Source of the DNA: Chitinophagaceae bacterium
Lineage (GTDB): Bacteria > Bacteroidota > Bacteroidia > Chitinophagales > Chitinophagaceae
NCBI GenBank assembly: GCA_947451935.1
Contig: CANGBH010000011.1
Span: 1-57,772 of the forward strand
Direction of reading: 5' to 3'
Length of the DNA: 57,772 nucleotides
Part shown: positions 25,634 through 35,837 of the stretch, piece by piece
Position numbering within the stretch: the stretch's first letter is position 1
How the letters are laid out: each line of letters opens with the position of its first letter
The notes under the pieces: model-generated
What the model saw: only the letters and a program-made list of their open reading frames with translations
Told to the model about the DNA's origin: nothing
Databases searched by the model: none
Made by a program: the position numbers and the translations under genes

Positions 25634-28600
25634 ATGAAGCAAAAAAAATATTGGCAGAGTTTCGGTGAATTGCAACACAGCGAAAGCTACCAAGACGGAG
25701 TACAGGATGAATTTGGCGAAGATTTGCCAACATCAGCACCTCAAGACAGTATGCTTGAAGCAAAGGCACCGCGTAGGGATTTCTTAAAATTCCTAGGTTT
25801 CAGTACAGCTGCTGCCGCAGCTGCAGCTAGTTGTGAGATGCCCGTTAAAAAAAGCATTCCATATCTAAACAAACCAGACACCATTACTCCTGGGGTTGCG
25901 AATTATTATGCTACTACCTATATCCAAGATGGTGATGCAATTCCTGTAGTAGCAAAAGTTCGTGATGGCCGTCCAATTAAAATAGAGGGTAACGATTTAT
26001 CGTCAATTACAAATGGTGGTACATCTGCAAGAGTTCAAGCTTCAGTTCTTGGTCTATATGATACTGCTCGTTTACGTTTCCCTATTGCTAATGGTAAAGA
26101 GGTAAGCACATTCGAAGCATTTGATAAGATGATTGCTGAATCACTTGCTAATTTGGGTGGTAAGCCTATCGTGTTACTAACTGAAACAATTACATCTACT
26201 ACATCGAAAAATATTATCAGTTCATTTATTGCGAAGTATCCTGGATCACGTCATGTGGAATATGATGCGCTTTCAGTAAATGGGATACTTAATGCCAATG
26301 CTTCTTCATTTGGTAAGAGGGCAATCCCTTCATATCAATTTGATAAAGCAAAGACTATTGTAAGTCTTGCTGCAGATTTCCTTGGAACATGGCTTAGTCC
26401 AGTTGAATACGCAAGGCAATATGCCGTGGGTAGGAAAATCGATCAGAAGAATCTTGAAATGAGTAGGCATATTGTTTTTGAAAGTATGCTTAGTCTAACC
26501 GGTGCTAATGCTGATGATCGTTTCGTTCATCTTCCTTCTGAAGAAGGAGCTGTTGCATTAAATTTATATGCTGCATTAGGTGGACAAGTTACTGCTCCTG
26601 CACTGGCAGATGAGCGTTTGAAAAAAGGAATTCAATCTGCAGCTGAAGCACTAAAAAAATCAGGTGCTGAATCACTTGTAGTGAGTGGTAGCAACAACAG
26701 TGATGTGCAGGTGGTTGTCAATGCAATAAATCAAATCTTAGGTGCATACGGTAGTACCATCAATTGGGGTACTACGTTGAATACACGTAATGGTAATGAT
26801 GCTGCTATGGTTCAACTTGTGCAGGACATGAACGATGGCAAAATTGGAGCCTTATTAGTACATGGAGTAAATCCTGCTTATGATTATTTTGATTCGAAGA
26901 AATTTGCAACTGGTCTTGCTAAGGTTGCTGTTTCAGTTTCGTTCAATGATAGAGAAGACGAAACAACTTCATTGTGTAAATATGTAATTTCTGATCATCA
27001 TTACTTGGAAAGTTGGGGAGATGCTGAAATGAAGTCAGGTTATTTAAGTTTCATTCAACCTACTATCGCTCCATTGTTTAAAACAAGACCATATCAATCA
27101 TCTCTTTTAAAATGGAGTGGTGATGATACGTCTTATGGCGATTATTTTAAAAAATATTGGTTAGGTCATTTTGGATCTCAATCAGCATGGGATAAAGCAT
27201 TACAAGATGGAGTAGTAGAAACTCCTGCTGCTGCATCTGCTGGTAGTTATGCTGGAAGCGCCTTGTCTGCCTCGGTAGCAGCGCTTGCTTCAATAAAAAC
27301 AACTGGCAAAGCTGAATTGGTTGTTTATCCAAAGGTTTCTATGGGGTCTGGAAAGGATGCAAATAATCCATGGCTTCAAGAAATGCCTGATCCAATCACA
27401 AAAGCAACTTGGGATAATTACGCAATTATTTCATTTGCAATGGCTAAAGAATTGGGTATCGCAGTAGATGATAATTATGAGGTTGAAGTAGCTAAACCCG
27501 TAATCAAGATTAAAGTCTCAGGTGCAACATTAACTCTTCCTGTTTTAGTTATACCAGGAATGCATAAAAATGTCATTGCACTAGCCTTAGGGTATGGACG
27601 TTCTGAAAAAACAGGTAAAGCAGCAGCAAATGTTGGACAAAATGCTTTCCCGTTGGTTGGTTTTGATGGGAAAAGTTTTACCTACAGCGCTACCAATGTG
27701 TCGTATGAAAAAGTAAACGAAACATATAAGATTGCATATACTCAATCACACAATCAATATGAAGGTCGTGATCAAGTAGTTCGCGAATATTCATTGGAAG
27801 AGTTCAAAAAGAATCCAACCATTTTGTCGGATGAGCGTCATGAGATGGTTGAGACCTATGCAAAGAACACAAAAGATTTTGCTGCAGAAGGAACACTTTA
27901 TCCAAGTCATCCTTACCCAGGTCCAAAATGGGGTATGAGTATTGATTTAAATTCATGTATAGGATGTGGTGCTTGTACAGTTGCATGTACATCTGAAAAT
28001 AACGTTGCAGTTGTTGGTAAATCAGAAGTAATGCGTTCACATGAGATGCATTGGCTTCGTATAGACCGATATTTCGCTACATACAGAGATAATACTGGTG
28101 CTGATAACCTTGATGATTTGAATGTTGTCTTTATGCCAATGCTTTGTCAACATTGTGATAACGCTCCTTGTGAGAATGTTTGTCCGGTGAATGCTACAAA
28201 CCACAGCAGTGAAGGTCTTAATCAGATGACATATAATCGTTGTATTGGTACACGTTATTGCGCAAACAACTGTCCTTATAAAGTAAGGCGTTTTAACTGG
28301 GCTGATTATATGGGAGCAGATAGCTTCCCAGATAACCAACGTGAAGTGCTTGGTGATGCAGTCATGATGATGAATGATGACCTTACAAGAATGGTATTAA
28401 ATCCAGATGTAACGGTTCGTTCTCGTGGTGTCATTGAAAAATGTTCATTCTGTGTACAACGTTTACAAGAAGGAAAGTTAAAAGCTAAAAAAGAAAATAG
28501 GCCTTTAGAAACGGGTGCTGATGGTAAATGGGATATTAAGACTGCTTGTCAACAAGCTTGTCCAACCAATGCCATCGTATTTGGTAATGTACATGATAAG

Positions 28601-28780
28601 AAGAGTCCTGTTAGTGTGATTCGCAATGAAGAGCAAACAAATAGGTTGTTCTATGTACTTGAGGAAATCCATGTACTTCCTAATGTAAACTATCTTGCAA
28701 AAATTAGGAATACAGAGAGAAAGGTTGGTGTTGCTGAAGAAACTCACCAAGAGGAAAAGAAAACAGAGGCAGCCCATTAA
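25634..28780 (+). CDS. actB: Alternative complex III, iron-sulfur subunit ActB
   Basis: 1048 residues. A Tat motif (APRRDFLKFLGFS, RR at 47-48) precedes an alanine-rich stretch and a lipobox-like AAASC (Cys67), so it may be exported folded and lipid-anchored. The large middle region is molybdopterin-oxidoreductase-like without a recognisable cofactor site. From Cys775 there are four cysteine groups for Fe-S clusters: CIGCGACTVAC, CQHCDNAPCENVCP, CIGTRYCANNCP with CSFC, and ACQQACP. Together these are the fused B1-B2 form of the ACIII family. It lies 60 bp after actA. Confidence 0.95.
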   Translation: MKQKKYWQSFGELQHSESYQDGVQDEFGEDLPTSAPQDSMLEAKAPRRDFLKFLGFSTAAAAAAASCEMPVKKSIPYLNKPDTITPGVANYYATTYIQDGDAIPVVAKVRDGRPIKIEGNDLSSITNGGTSARVQASVLGLYDTARLRFPIANGKEVSTFEAFDKMIAESLANLGGKPIVLLTETITSTTSKNIISSFIAKYPGSRHVEYDALSVNGILNANASSFGKRAIPSYQFDKAKTIVSLAADFLGTWLSPVEYARQYAVGRKIDQKNLEMSRHIVFESMLSLTGANADDRFVHLPSEEGAVALNLYAALGGQVTAPALADERLKKGIQSAAEALKKSGAESLVVSGSNNSDVQVVVNAINQILGAYGSTINWGTTLNTRNGNDAAMVQLVQDMNDGKIGALLVHGVNPAYDYFDSKKFATGLAKVAVSVSFNDREDETTSLCKYVISDHHYLESWGDAEMKSGYLSFIQPTIAPLFKTRPYQSSLLKWSGDDTSYGDYFKKYWLGHFGSQSAWDKALQDGVVETPAAASAGSYAGSALSASVAALASIKTTGKAELVVYPKVSMGSGKDANNPWLQEMPDPITKATWDNYAIISFAMAKELGIAVDDNYEVEVAKPVIKIKVSGATLTLPVLVIPGMHKNVIALALGYGRSEKTGKAAANVGQNAFPLVGFDGKSFTYSATNVSYEKVNETYKIAYTQSHNQYEGRDQVVREYSLEEFKKNPTILSDERHEMVETYAKNTKDFAAEGTLYPSHPYPGPKWGMSIDLNSCIGCGACTVACTSENNVAVVGKSEVMRSHEMHWLRIDRYFATYRDNTGADNLDDLNVVFMPMLCQHCDNAPCENVCPVNATNHSSEGLNQMTYNRCIGTRYCANNCPYKVRRFNWADYMGADSFPDNQREVLGDAVMMMNDDLTRMVLNPDVTVRSRGVIEKCSFCVQRLQEGKLKAKKENRPLETGADGKWDIKTACQQACPTNAIVFGNVHDKKSPVSVIRNEEQTNRLFYVLEEIHVLPNVNYLAKIRNTERKVGVAEETHQEEKKTEAAH

Positions 28781-28816
28781 TTAAAGTAAGAACGAATTCT
28801 CATAAATGACCATCAA

Positions 28817-30292
28817 ATGAGTGCAACAAAGTACGAATCGCAGTTAAGAGAACCATTGGTAAATGGCAACAAGACCTACGGTCAAGTTACCCAAGACATC
28901 GTGCATACTATAGAGGCAAAACCTACCAGGTTGTGGTATATTGGGTTTTACATCTCAGTTGCCTTATTGATGTTTGGTGCCTATTCTGTTTACCGGGAAG
29001 TAACATATGGTATTGGACAGTGGAACGTAAACAGAACTATTGGATGGGGTTGGGATATCACCAACTTCGTTTGGTGGGTTGGTATTGGTCATGCTGGTAC
29101 ATTGATTTCAGCGATCTTATTGTTGTTTCGTCAAGGATGGAGAACAGGTGTTAACCGTGCAGCAGAGGCAATGACAATTTTTGCTGTAATGTGTGCAGGT
29201 CAGTTTCCAATCTTCCATATGGGAAGAGTTTGGATGGCATTTTTTACTTTACCTTATCCAAATACACGTGGTCCATTGTGGCCTAACTTTAACTCACCTT
29301 TGTTGTGGGACGTATTTGCCATCTCAACTTATTTTACTGTTTCCTTGCTTTTCTGGTATTCAGGTTTATTGCCAGATTTGGCAACAGTGAGGGATCGTGC
29401 CAAAACGAAATTGCGCAAGCATTTATATGGAGTTGCTTCCTTCGGTTGGTCAGGTAGTACAAAACATTGGCAGCGTCATGAAAGTCTTTCACTTGTATTG
29501 GCTGGACTTTCAACTCCACTAGTATTATCAGTACACACTATTGTATCGTTTGACTTTGCTACATCAGTTGTACCAGGTTGGCACACTACAATATTCCCTC
29601 CGTACTTTGTTGCTGGTGCGATCTTCTCAGGGTTTGCTATGGTGCAAACGCTAATGTTGATTTTACGAAAAGTAATGGGGCTACATGATTACATTACATT
29701 GGGCCATATTGAGGCGATGAATAAGGTTATTGTTTTAACCGGTTCAATTGTAGGTTGTGCATATCTTACCGAATTGTTCATGGCATGGTATAGTCAAGTA
29801 CCTTTTGAGCAGGACATATTCTTTAAATACCGTATTGCTGGTCCTTATGGATGGAGCTATTGGTTAATGATGACCTGTAATGTGGTTTCTCCTCAGTTAT
29901 TTTGGTTTACTAAACTTAGAAGAAATGTATTGTTCACGTTCATCATGAGTATTGTGGTGAATATTGGTATGTGGTTTGAGCGTTTTGTAATTATCGTTTC
30001 TTCTTTATATCGCGATTACCTTCCTTCTTCTTGGTCAATTTATTACAGACCATCAATTTGGGAAGTTGGTTTCTACCTTGGAACTTTTGGGTTGTTCTTT
30101 ACTTGTTTCTTCCTTTTCTCTAAATATTTCCCAGTTATAGCTATTGCAGAAATTAAGTATGTATTGAAAGGAACTGGTGAGAGCTTTAAGAATGATATGG
30201 AAGGATTAGAGTCGAAACAGCTTGGTGAGTTTGTAGAAGAAATGCACCATGGACATCATGAGGAAGGAACGGTTAAAATTGCGCATCACTGA
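28817..30292 (+). CDS. actC: Alternative complex III, NrfD-like membrane subunit ActC
   Basis: 491 residues with about ten membrane helices, of the NrfD/PsrC type. The helices begin at LWYIGFYISVALLMFGAYSV and the C-terminal tail is His/Glu rich (HHGHHEEG). ActC provides the quinol-binding site next to the Fe-S subunit. Family phrases such as WWVGIGHAGTLISAILLLF and VPGWHTTIFPPYFVAGA are present. It starts 36 bp after actB and is followed by actD at 26 bp. Confidence 0.95.
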   Translation: MSATKYESQLREPLVNGNKTYGQVTQDIVHTIEAKPTRLWYIGFYISVALLMFGAYSVYREVTYGIGQWNVNRTIGWGWDITNFVWWVGIGHAGTLISAILLLFRQGWRTGVNRAAEAMTIFAVMCAGQFPIFHMGRVWMAFFTLPYPNTRGPLWPNFNSPLLWDVFAISTYFTVSLLFWYSGLLPDLATVRDRAKTKLRKHLYGVASFGWSGSTKHWQRHESLSLVLAGLSTPLVLSVHTIVSFDFATSVVPGWHTTIFPPYFVAGAIFSGFAMVQTLMLILRKVMGLHDYITLGHIEAMNKVIVLTGSIVGCAYLTELFMAWYSQVPFEQDIFFKYRIAGPYGWSYWLMMTCNVVSPQLFWFTKLRRNVLFTFIMSIVVNIGMWFERFVIIVSSLYRDYLPSSWSIYYRPSIWEVGFYLGTFGLFFTCFFLFSKYFPVIAIAEIKYVLKGTGESFKNDMEGLESKQLGEFVEEMHHGHHEEGTVKIAHH

Positions 30293-30318
30293 TAATTCAA
30301 TAAAGTAAAAAGTATAAA

Positions 30319-30903
30319 ATGGCGTTGAAAAAATTTGTTGTAGGTTGCTTTGAGGATGAGAAAGTTCTCTTTCCTGCCGTTGCCAAAGTGAGAAAAGCAG
30401 GTTATAAATTTCATGACATCTATACTCCTTTCCCTGTACATGGACTAGATAGTGCCATGGGCTTAAGAGAAACGAGTATACATACTGCAGGATTTTTATA
30501 TGGTTTGATTGGTACTACTACGGCGGTAACCTTCATGACATGGGTTTTTACAAAAGATTGGCCAGTGAACATTGGGGGTAAGCCCAATTTTGCATTGCCA
30601 GCCTGGATTCCAATAACGTTTGAGTTGACTGTATTATGTGCGGCTGTAGGTATGGTACTTACTTTTTGCTATATATGCCAACTTGCTCCATTCGTAAAAA
30701 AACACACTTTCCATGCACGTGCTACAGATGATCTATTTGTAATGGTTATAGAATGTGGTGAAAAAACAAATGAAGATGAATTGAAAGCATTGCTTACTAG
30801 TGTTGGCGCTCAGGAAGTTAATACTCAAATAGCAGAAGAAGGATGGTGGATAGGCCGCTACGATCAAGAACAAGCGCTTTATAAAGAACCAAATATTGCT
30901 TAA
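30319..30903 (+). CDS. actD: Alternative complex III subunit ActD (DUF3341)
   Basis: 194 residues. A soluble N-terminal part (FVVGCFEDEKVLFPAVAKV, YDIYTPFPVHGLD-like motif HDIYTPFPVHGLD) is followed by two membrane helices and a cytoplasmic C-terminal domain. This is the DUF3341 family, the small membrane subunit ActD of complex III. Its role is structural as far as is known. It is placed between actC and actE as in other genomes. Confidence 0.93.
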   Translation: MALKKFVVGCFEDEKVLFPAVAKVRKAGYKFHDIYTPFPVHGLDSAMGLRETSIHTAGFLYGLIGTTTAVTFMTWVFTKDWPVNIGGKPNFALPAWIPITFELTVLCAAVGMVLTFCYICQLAPFVKKHTFHARATDDLFVMVIECGEKTNEDELKALLTSVGAQEVNTQIAEEGWWIGRYDQEQALYKEPNIA

Positions 30904-30952
30904 TTAATTAAGAGAAAAGGGGAAGAGGAGAGATTATAAAACAACTAAAGAG

Positions 30953-31591
30953 ATGAAAAGATTAACATTCGTTTTCTGTGGACTGGCCACATTGCTTATG
31001 GCAGTGGTGGGTTGCAGCGATGTAAAAAGAACTCGTGGCAAAGTATATATGCCAGATATGGCTGATAGCCGGGCATATGAAACGTATTCTGCTAATCCTG
31101 TTTTTGCCGATGGTAGAACAAGCCAAGGGCCAGTAGCCGGTACAGTTAAACGTGGCGATGAGTATCCAGTGCACATTGAAAAGGATGAAATTGGTGATAC
31201 AGCTAATTATGTTGCTTCTAAGCAACTGCCCAATCCATTTACAAGTTTGACTGCTGATCAATTAAAAGAAACAGAGAGATTATACTTAATCAATTGTGCA
31301 ATTTGTCATGGTCCTAAATTGGATGGTAATGGCCCATTATGGAAAGATGGTGAAGGGCCATTCCCTGCAAAACCTGCTGCATTAGTTGGTGACAGTAAAT
31401 ATGAATCAATGCCTGATGGACAAATGTTCTATTCAGTTACATATGGTAAAAATTTGATGGGTAGTTATGCATCACAACTAAATGCAAAGCAGCGTTGGAT
31501 GGTAATTAGCTATATAAAAATTAAGCAAGGAAAGTTGAAGCCAGCTGGTAATGCAGACACTACGGTTGTTGCAGCAGCAGTAATAAAATAA
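30953..31591 (+). CDS. actE: Alternative complex III, monohaem cytochrome c lipoprotein ActE
   Basis: 212 residues. The signal ends at the lipobox VVGC (about residue 21), so the protein is membrane-anchored by lipid. One haem motif CAICH is at residues 115-119, in the order expected for a class I cytochrome, with a methionine candidate in GKNLMGSYASQL. ActE carries electrons from ActA towards the terminal oxidase. It lies between actD and actF. Confidence 0.94.
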   Translation: MKRLTFVFCGLATLLMAVVGCSDVKRTRGKVYMPDMADSRAYETYSANPVFADGRTSQGPVAGTVKRGDEYPVHIEKDEIGDTANYVASKQLPNPFTSLTADQLKETERLYLINCAICHGPKLDGNGPLWKDGEGPFPAKPAALVGDSKYESMPDGQMFYSVTYGKNLMGSYASQLNAKQRWMVISYIKIKQGKLKPAGNADTTVVAAAVIK

Positions 31592-31613
31592 ACAACGCAT
31601 TAAATAATTAGGG

Positions 31614-32834
31614 ATGAGTAAGCAACAATTTGAGATTTCAGCAGGGTATAAAAAATGGACTAACGCGCTTTTGGGCGTAGGTATATTGACCCTAGTGTTG
31701 GGATTCATTTTTCTAGCGACGAGTAAAGACGAGCTTAATCAAACAAGATTTTGGGCTGTGCTTTTACAAAATAGTGTTTTCTTTTTGTTGGTTGTAAATG
31801 CAAGCATGTTCTTTATATGTGCTACAACACTCGCTATGGGTGGTTGGCAAATGGCTTTTCGTAGAGTACCTGAAGCTATTTCAAGTGTAGTTCCTGTCTT
31901 TGCTGTATTAGCCCTACTTGTATTTCTCGGAATAATTTTTGGTCATCAACATGGTATCTACCATTGGTTAGATAAGGAACATGTTGAACATGATCCAATT
32001 TTGAAAGGCAAAAGTCCATTCCTGAATCCAACGTTTTTCTTGACCTGGACAATTATATCACTTTTCATGTGGTCTTGGGTTGGTGCTAAGATGAGAAAAC
32101 TTTCATCAAAGGCAGATGAGAAAATGGATAAAGAGCAGTCAAAGAAATTCATTTGGACTAACACTGTTTGGGCATCTATTTTTATTGTATTCTTTGCATT
32201 GACTGTAGGTTCTACTATTCCTTGGTTATGGTTAATGAGTATTGATGCACATTGGTTTTCAACTATGTACAGTTGGTATACATTAATCAGCTCATTTGTT
32301 GCAGGTATGTCACTTGTTGCTATCTACGTGATTTACCTTAAGAATCAAGATTACCTTGAATATGTAACAGAAGAACATCTTCATGATATAGGTAAATTCA
32401 TGTTTGCTTTCTCTGTATTTTGGACATATCTATGGTATTCTCAGTTTATGTTGATTTGGTATGCCAACATTCCTGAAGAAACTATTTATTTCAAACCTCG
32501 TATGCAAGGGGTGTATAGAGGTATTTTCTTCCTCAATTTGATTACAAACTTTGCAGTACCATTCTTATTGTTAATGAGAAGAGGTTCGAAAAGAAATTTT
32601 ACTACCGTTACCTTTTTGGCTGTACTCATCATATTAGGACATTGGGTTGATTTTTACCAAATGGTTATGCCTGGTACAGTACATGAACATTATACACTTG
32701 GGTGGTTTGAATTTGGAATACTTGCTCTTTATGCAGGACTTATCATGTTCTTTGTAGGAAGAGGGTTAGCTAAAAAACCATTGGTTGCAAAGTATCATCC
32801 TTTTATTAAGGAGAGTACAATTCATCATACCTAA
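31614..32834 (+). CDS. actF: Alternative complex III, membrane subunit ActF
   Basis: 406 residues with about ten membrane helices, a second NrfD-type subunit distantly related to ActC. Signature stretches include FWAVLLQNSVFFLLVVNASM, WLMSIDAHWFSTMYSWYTLI and WVDFYQMVMPGTVHEH. It completes the ACIII core. It starts 22 bp after actE and is followed by the oxidase genes, which fits the ACIII-aa3 supercomplexes known from Bacteroidetes. Confidence 0.94.
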   Translation: MSKQQFEISAGYKKWTNALLGVGILTLVLGFIFLATSKDELNQTRFWAVLLQNSVFFLLVVNASMFFICATTLAMGGWQMAFRRVPEAISSVVPVFAVLALLVFLGIIFGHQHGIYHWLDKEHVEHDPILKGKSPFLNPTFFLTWTIISLFMWSWVGAKMRKLSSKADEKMDKEQSKKFIWTNTVWASIFIVFFALTVGSTIPWLWLMSIDAHWFSTMYSWYTLISSFVAGMSLVAIYVIYLKNQDYLEYVTEEHLHDIGKFMFAFSVFWTYLWYSQFMLIWYANIPEETIYFKPRMQGVYRGIFFLNLITNFAVPFLLLMRRGSKRNFTTVTFLAVLIILGHWVDFYQMVMPGTVHEHYTLGWFEFGILALYAGLIMFFVGRGLAKKPLVAKYHPFIKESTIHHT

Positions 32835-32885
32835 GAAATTGATACTAGTAGAAAAAACATTATTTAACATTATATACGAAAGCAC

Positions 32886-33950
32886 ATGTCGGGTTATTTC
32901 ATTTTAGCAATATTGGCTCTCGCGTTTGTGGTTACATTTCAAATCGCAAAAGCTAGCGAATACGTTTCTGTGTTGAAGGGAGAAGAAAAAACATTCAAGC
33001 AGAATAACCGTATCAATGCTTTTTTATTCATAGCTTTTTTAGTGCTTGGCTTGATAGGAGCTTGGTGGTGTAACAGCATGTATTATGGTAAAACCTTATT
33101 AGCTCAACCAGCAGCTTCAGATCATGGAGAAAAAATCGATTTCATGCTAATGCTGACTATCGCTGTCACTGGCGTGGTATTTCTCCTCACTCAAATATTA
33201 CTTTTTTGGTTTGCCTACAAGTATCAATATACTGAAAAGAGAAAGGCATACTTTTTTGCACATGATAATAAGTTAGAATTGCTTTGGACAGTTGTACCAG
33301 CTATATTTTTAACTGTATTGGTGGGATTTGGTATGTTTTACTGGTTTAAGATCACCGGTGATTCTCCAAAGGATTCACAAATTGTTGAAATAACTGGTAA
33401 ACAATTCAACTGGATGATCAGGTATCCAGGTAAAGACAAAGTTTTAGGAAGGAAAAATTATAGACTTACTGATGCATCTAATGGTAATGCTCTTGGTGTT
33501 GATTGGGAAGATGGTGCTAGTCATGATGATATCGAAGCAACAGAAATGCATCTAGTTGTAAACAAACCAGTTCATTTGGTTATAAATGCTCAGGATGTAA
33601 TTCATGATGTAGGATTAGTACATTTTAGGTTGAAAATGGATGCTGTTCCTGGTATTCCAACAACATTATGGTTTACTCCAAAGTATACCACTACAGAAAT
33701 GAAAAAGATTACAGGAAATAAAGATTTCGTGTATGAAATTTCTTGCGATCAAATGTGTGGAAGCGGTCACTATTCAATGCGTGGTGTGATAGTTGTTGAA
33801 ACTCAAGAAGAATATGATGCATGGATGTCTTCCAAGAAGCCACAGTATGTAACTGTACAAGAAAGTGCAAATCCAGCAGCCTCAACACCAGACAGCACAA
33901 CGGTTACTAAAGTAGCTGAAGTAAATAAACCTATTGCCAAACTCAATTAA
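32886..33950 (+). CDS. ctaC: Cytochrome c oxidase subunit II
   Basis: 354 residues. An N-terminal helix (about 1-25), a further helix near residue 45-62 and two canonical helices precede the CuA cupredoxin domain. The ligands are His240 and the cluster CDQMCGSGHYSM with Cys287, Cys291, His295 and Met298. The residue that is normally Glu between the cysteines is Gln289; it contributes only a backbone carbonyl, so function should survive. There is no C-terminal cytochrome c domain, so it receives electrons from the ACIII cytochromes or a soluble carrier. Confidence 0.95.
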   Translation: MSGYFILAILALAFVVTFQIAKASEYVSVLKGEEKTFKQNNRINAFLFIAFLVLGLIGAWWCNSMYYGKTLLAQPAASDHGEKIDFMLMLTIAVTGVVFLLTQILLFWFAYKYQYTEKRKAYFFAHDNKLELLWTVVPAIFLTVLVGFGMFYWFKITGDSPKDSQIVEITGKQFNWMIRYPGKDKVLGRKNYRLTDASNGNALGVDWEDGASHDDIEATEMHLVVNKPVHLVINAQDVIHDVGLVHFRLKMDAVPGIPTTLWFTPKYTTTEMKKITGNKDFVYEISCDQMCGSGHYSMRGVIVVETQEEYDAWMSSKKPQYVTVQESANPAASTPDSTTVTKVAEVNKPIAKLN

Positions 33951-33976
33951 AGAATCAACGAGAAAAACGAATTACA

Positions 33977-35794
33977 ATGAGTAGCGAAACAATTTTACAC
34001 GGACATACAGCAGGAGAAGCAGTTCACACACATGACGACCATGCTGATCATGGCCATCATCATGAGGAGTCGTTTCTGACTAAGTATATTTTCAGCCAAG
34101 ATCATAAAATGATTGCAAAGCAATTCTTGATTACAGGAATTATTTGGGCCATCATTGGAGGATTATTTTCTGTGTTGTTCCGTTTGCAGCTTGGTTATCC
34201 TGATATGAGTTTTCCTGTGCTTGAAGATATTTTTGGTCGTTGGGCAAAGGGTGGACGTATCAGTAATGAATTCTATTATGCATTGGTTACTATGCATGGA
34301 ACAATATTGGTGTTCTTTGTATTAACAGCAGGATTGAGTGGAACGTTTGCAAACCTACTCATTCCACTTCAGATTGGAGCTCGTGATATGGCTTCTGGTT
34401 TCTTGAATATGCTTAGCTATTGGTTTTTCTTTTTAGCAAGTGTTGTTATGTTTGCTTCTCTTTTCATACAAACTGGTCCTGCAGCTGGCGGTTGGACAAT
34501 CTATCCTCCATTGAGTGCATTAGGTCAGGCAAGTGAAGGATCGAAATTGGGTATGGACTTTTGGTTGATTTCTATGGCATTATTTATTGTCTCTTCACTT
34601 TTGGGGGGCTTAAATTATATCTCTACCATTCTAAATCTTCGTACGAAGGGGATGAGCATGACAAGAATGCCGCTTACGATGTGGGCGATATTTTTTACTG
34701 CTGTGTTAGGTGTTCTTTCTTTCCCTGTACTTTTATCTGGAGCAGTTTTGTTGTTGTTTGATCGCAACTTGGGTACTAGTTTTTACCTTTCTGAAATTGT
34801 TGTGAAAGGTGAAATATTGCCGAATGAAGGTGGAAGTGCAATTCTATTCCAACACTTATTCTGGTTCCTTGGTCACCCTGAAGTATACATCATCCTTCTT
34901 CCTGCAATGGGAATGGTTTCTGAAATCATGTCTGTGAATTCTAGAAAACCAATTTTTGGATATTTGGCGATGGTAGGATCTTTGTTTGCTATCACAATCT
35001 TAGCATTCCTAGTATGGGCTCACCATATGTTCGTAACAGGTTTGAATCCATTCCTTGGTGCTTTCTTCGTATTGTTAACATTACTGATTGCCGTTCCTTC
35101 AGCTATTAAAGTATTCAACTGGTTAACGACATTGTGGAGAGGTAATATTCGTTTAACACCAGCAATGCTTTTTGCTATTGGATTTGTAAGCTTATTTATC
35201 TCTGGTGGATTGACTGGTATATTTCTTGGTAATTCAACGTTAGATATTCATTTGCATGATACCTATTTTGTTGTTGCACACTTCCATATTGTAATGGGTG
35301 TTGCTTCCTTCTTCGGAATGTTTGCAGGTGTTTATCATTGGTTCCCTAAAATGTATAGCCGCTATCTAAACAATACTATGGCGTATATTCATTTCTGGGT
35401 TACACTTGTTGGAGCATACCTAATATTCTGGCCAATGCACTATCAAGGGTTAGCAGGATTGCCACGTCGTTATACAGATTTTAGTAACTGGCAATCATTC
35501 AATCAATTTGCAGGTATGAATAAATTCATAAGTACTGTAGCCATGATTGTATTTGCTGTTCAACTTTTATTTGTATTTAATTTCTTCTACTCAATTTTTA
35601 AAGGTCGCAAAGTTAAATCTCAAAATCCATGGGGTTCAAATACATTGGAGTGGACAACACCAATTACACCTGGACATGGAAACTGGCCTGGCGAAATTCC
35701 AGAAGTTCATAGATGGGCATATGATTATGGTAAAGATGGTAGAGAGTTTATACCACAAGTTGAACCGGTGGGTGCGGATGAGTCTAAGCACTAA
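33977..35794 (+). CDS. ctaD: Cytochrome c oxidase subunit I (aa3-type, A1-like)
   Basis: 605 residues with twelve or more membrane helices. Haem and copper ligands are present: low-spin haem His107 in TMHGTILVFF and His437; CuB ligands His300 of HPEVY (with cross-link Tyr304), His349 and His350 of WAHHMF; high-spin haem His435 in VVAHFHIVMG. The Glu of GHPEVY indicates an A1-type proton path. A His-rich N-terminal tail (HTHDDHADHGHHHEE) precedes helix 1. It is the proton-pumping core of the terminal oxidase fed by ActA-F. Confidence 0.97.
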   Translation: MSSETILHGHTAGEAVHTHDDHADHGHHHEESFLTKYIFSQDHKMIAKQFLITGIIWAIIGGLFSVLFRLQLGYPDMSFPVLEDIFGRWAKGGRISNEFYYALVTMHGTILVFFVLTAGLSGTFANLLIPLQIGARDMASGFLNMLSYWFFFLASVVMFASLFIQTGPAAGGWTIYPPLSALGQASEGSKLGMDFWLISMALFIVSSLLGGLNYISTILNLRTKGMSMTRMPLTMWAIFFTAVLGVLSFPVLLSGAVLLLFDRNLGTSFYLSEIVVKGEILPNEGGSAILFQHLFWFLGHPEVYIILLPAMGMVSEIMSVNSRKPIFGYLAMVGSLFAITILAFLVWAHHMFVTGLNPFLGAFFVLLTLLIAVPSAIKVFNWLTTLWRGNIRLTPAMLFAIGFVSLFISGGLTGIFLGNSTLDIHLHDTYFVVAHFHIVMGVASFFGMFAGVYHWFPKMYSRYLNNTMAYIHFWVTLVGAYLIFWPMHYQGLAGLPRRYTDFSNWQSFNQFAGMNKFISTVAMIVFAVQLLFVFNFFYSIFKGRKVKSQNPWGSNTLEWTTPITPGHGNWPGEIPEVHRWAYDYGKDGREFIPQVEPVGADESKH

Positions 35795-35837
35795 TTGATA
35801 TACGCCATCTCATTATTGAGAAGGTCAATATAAAACG

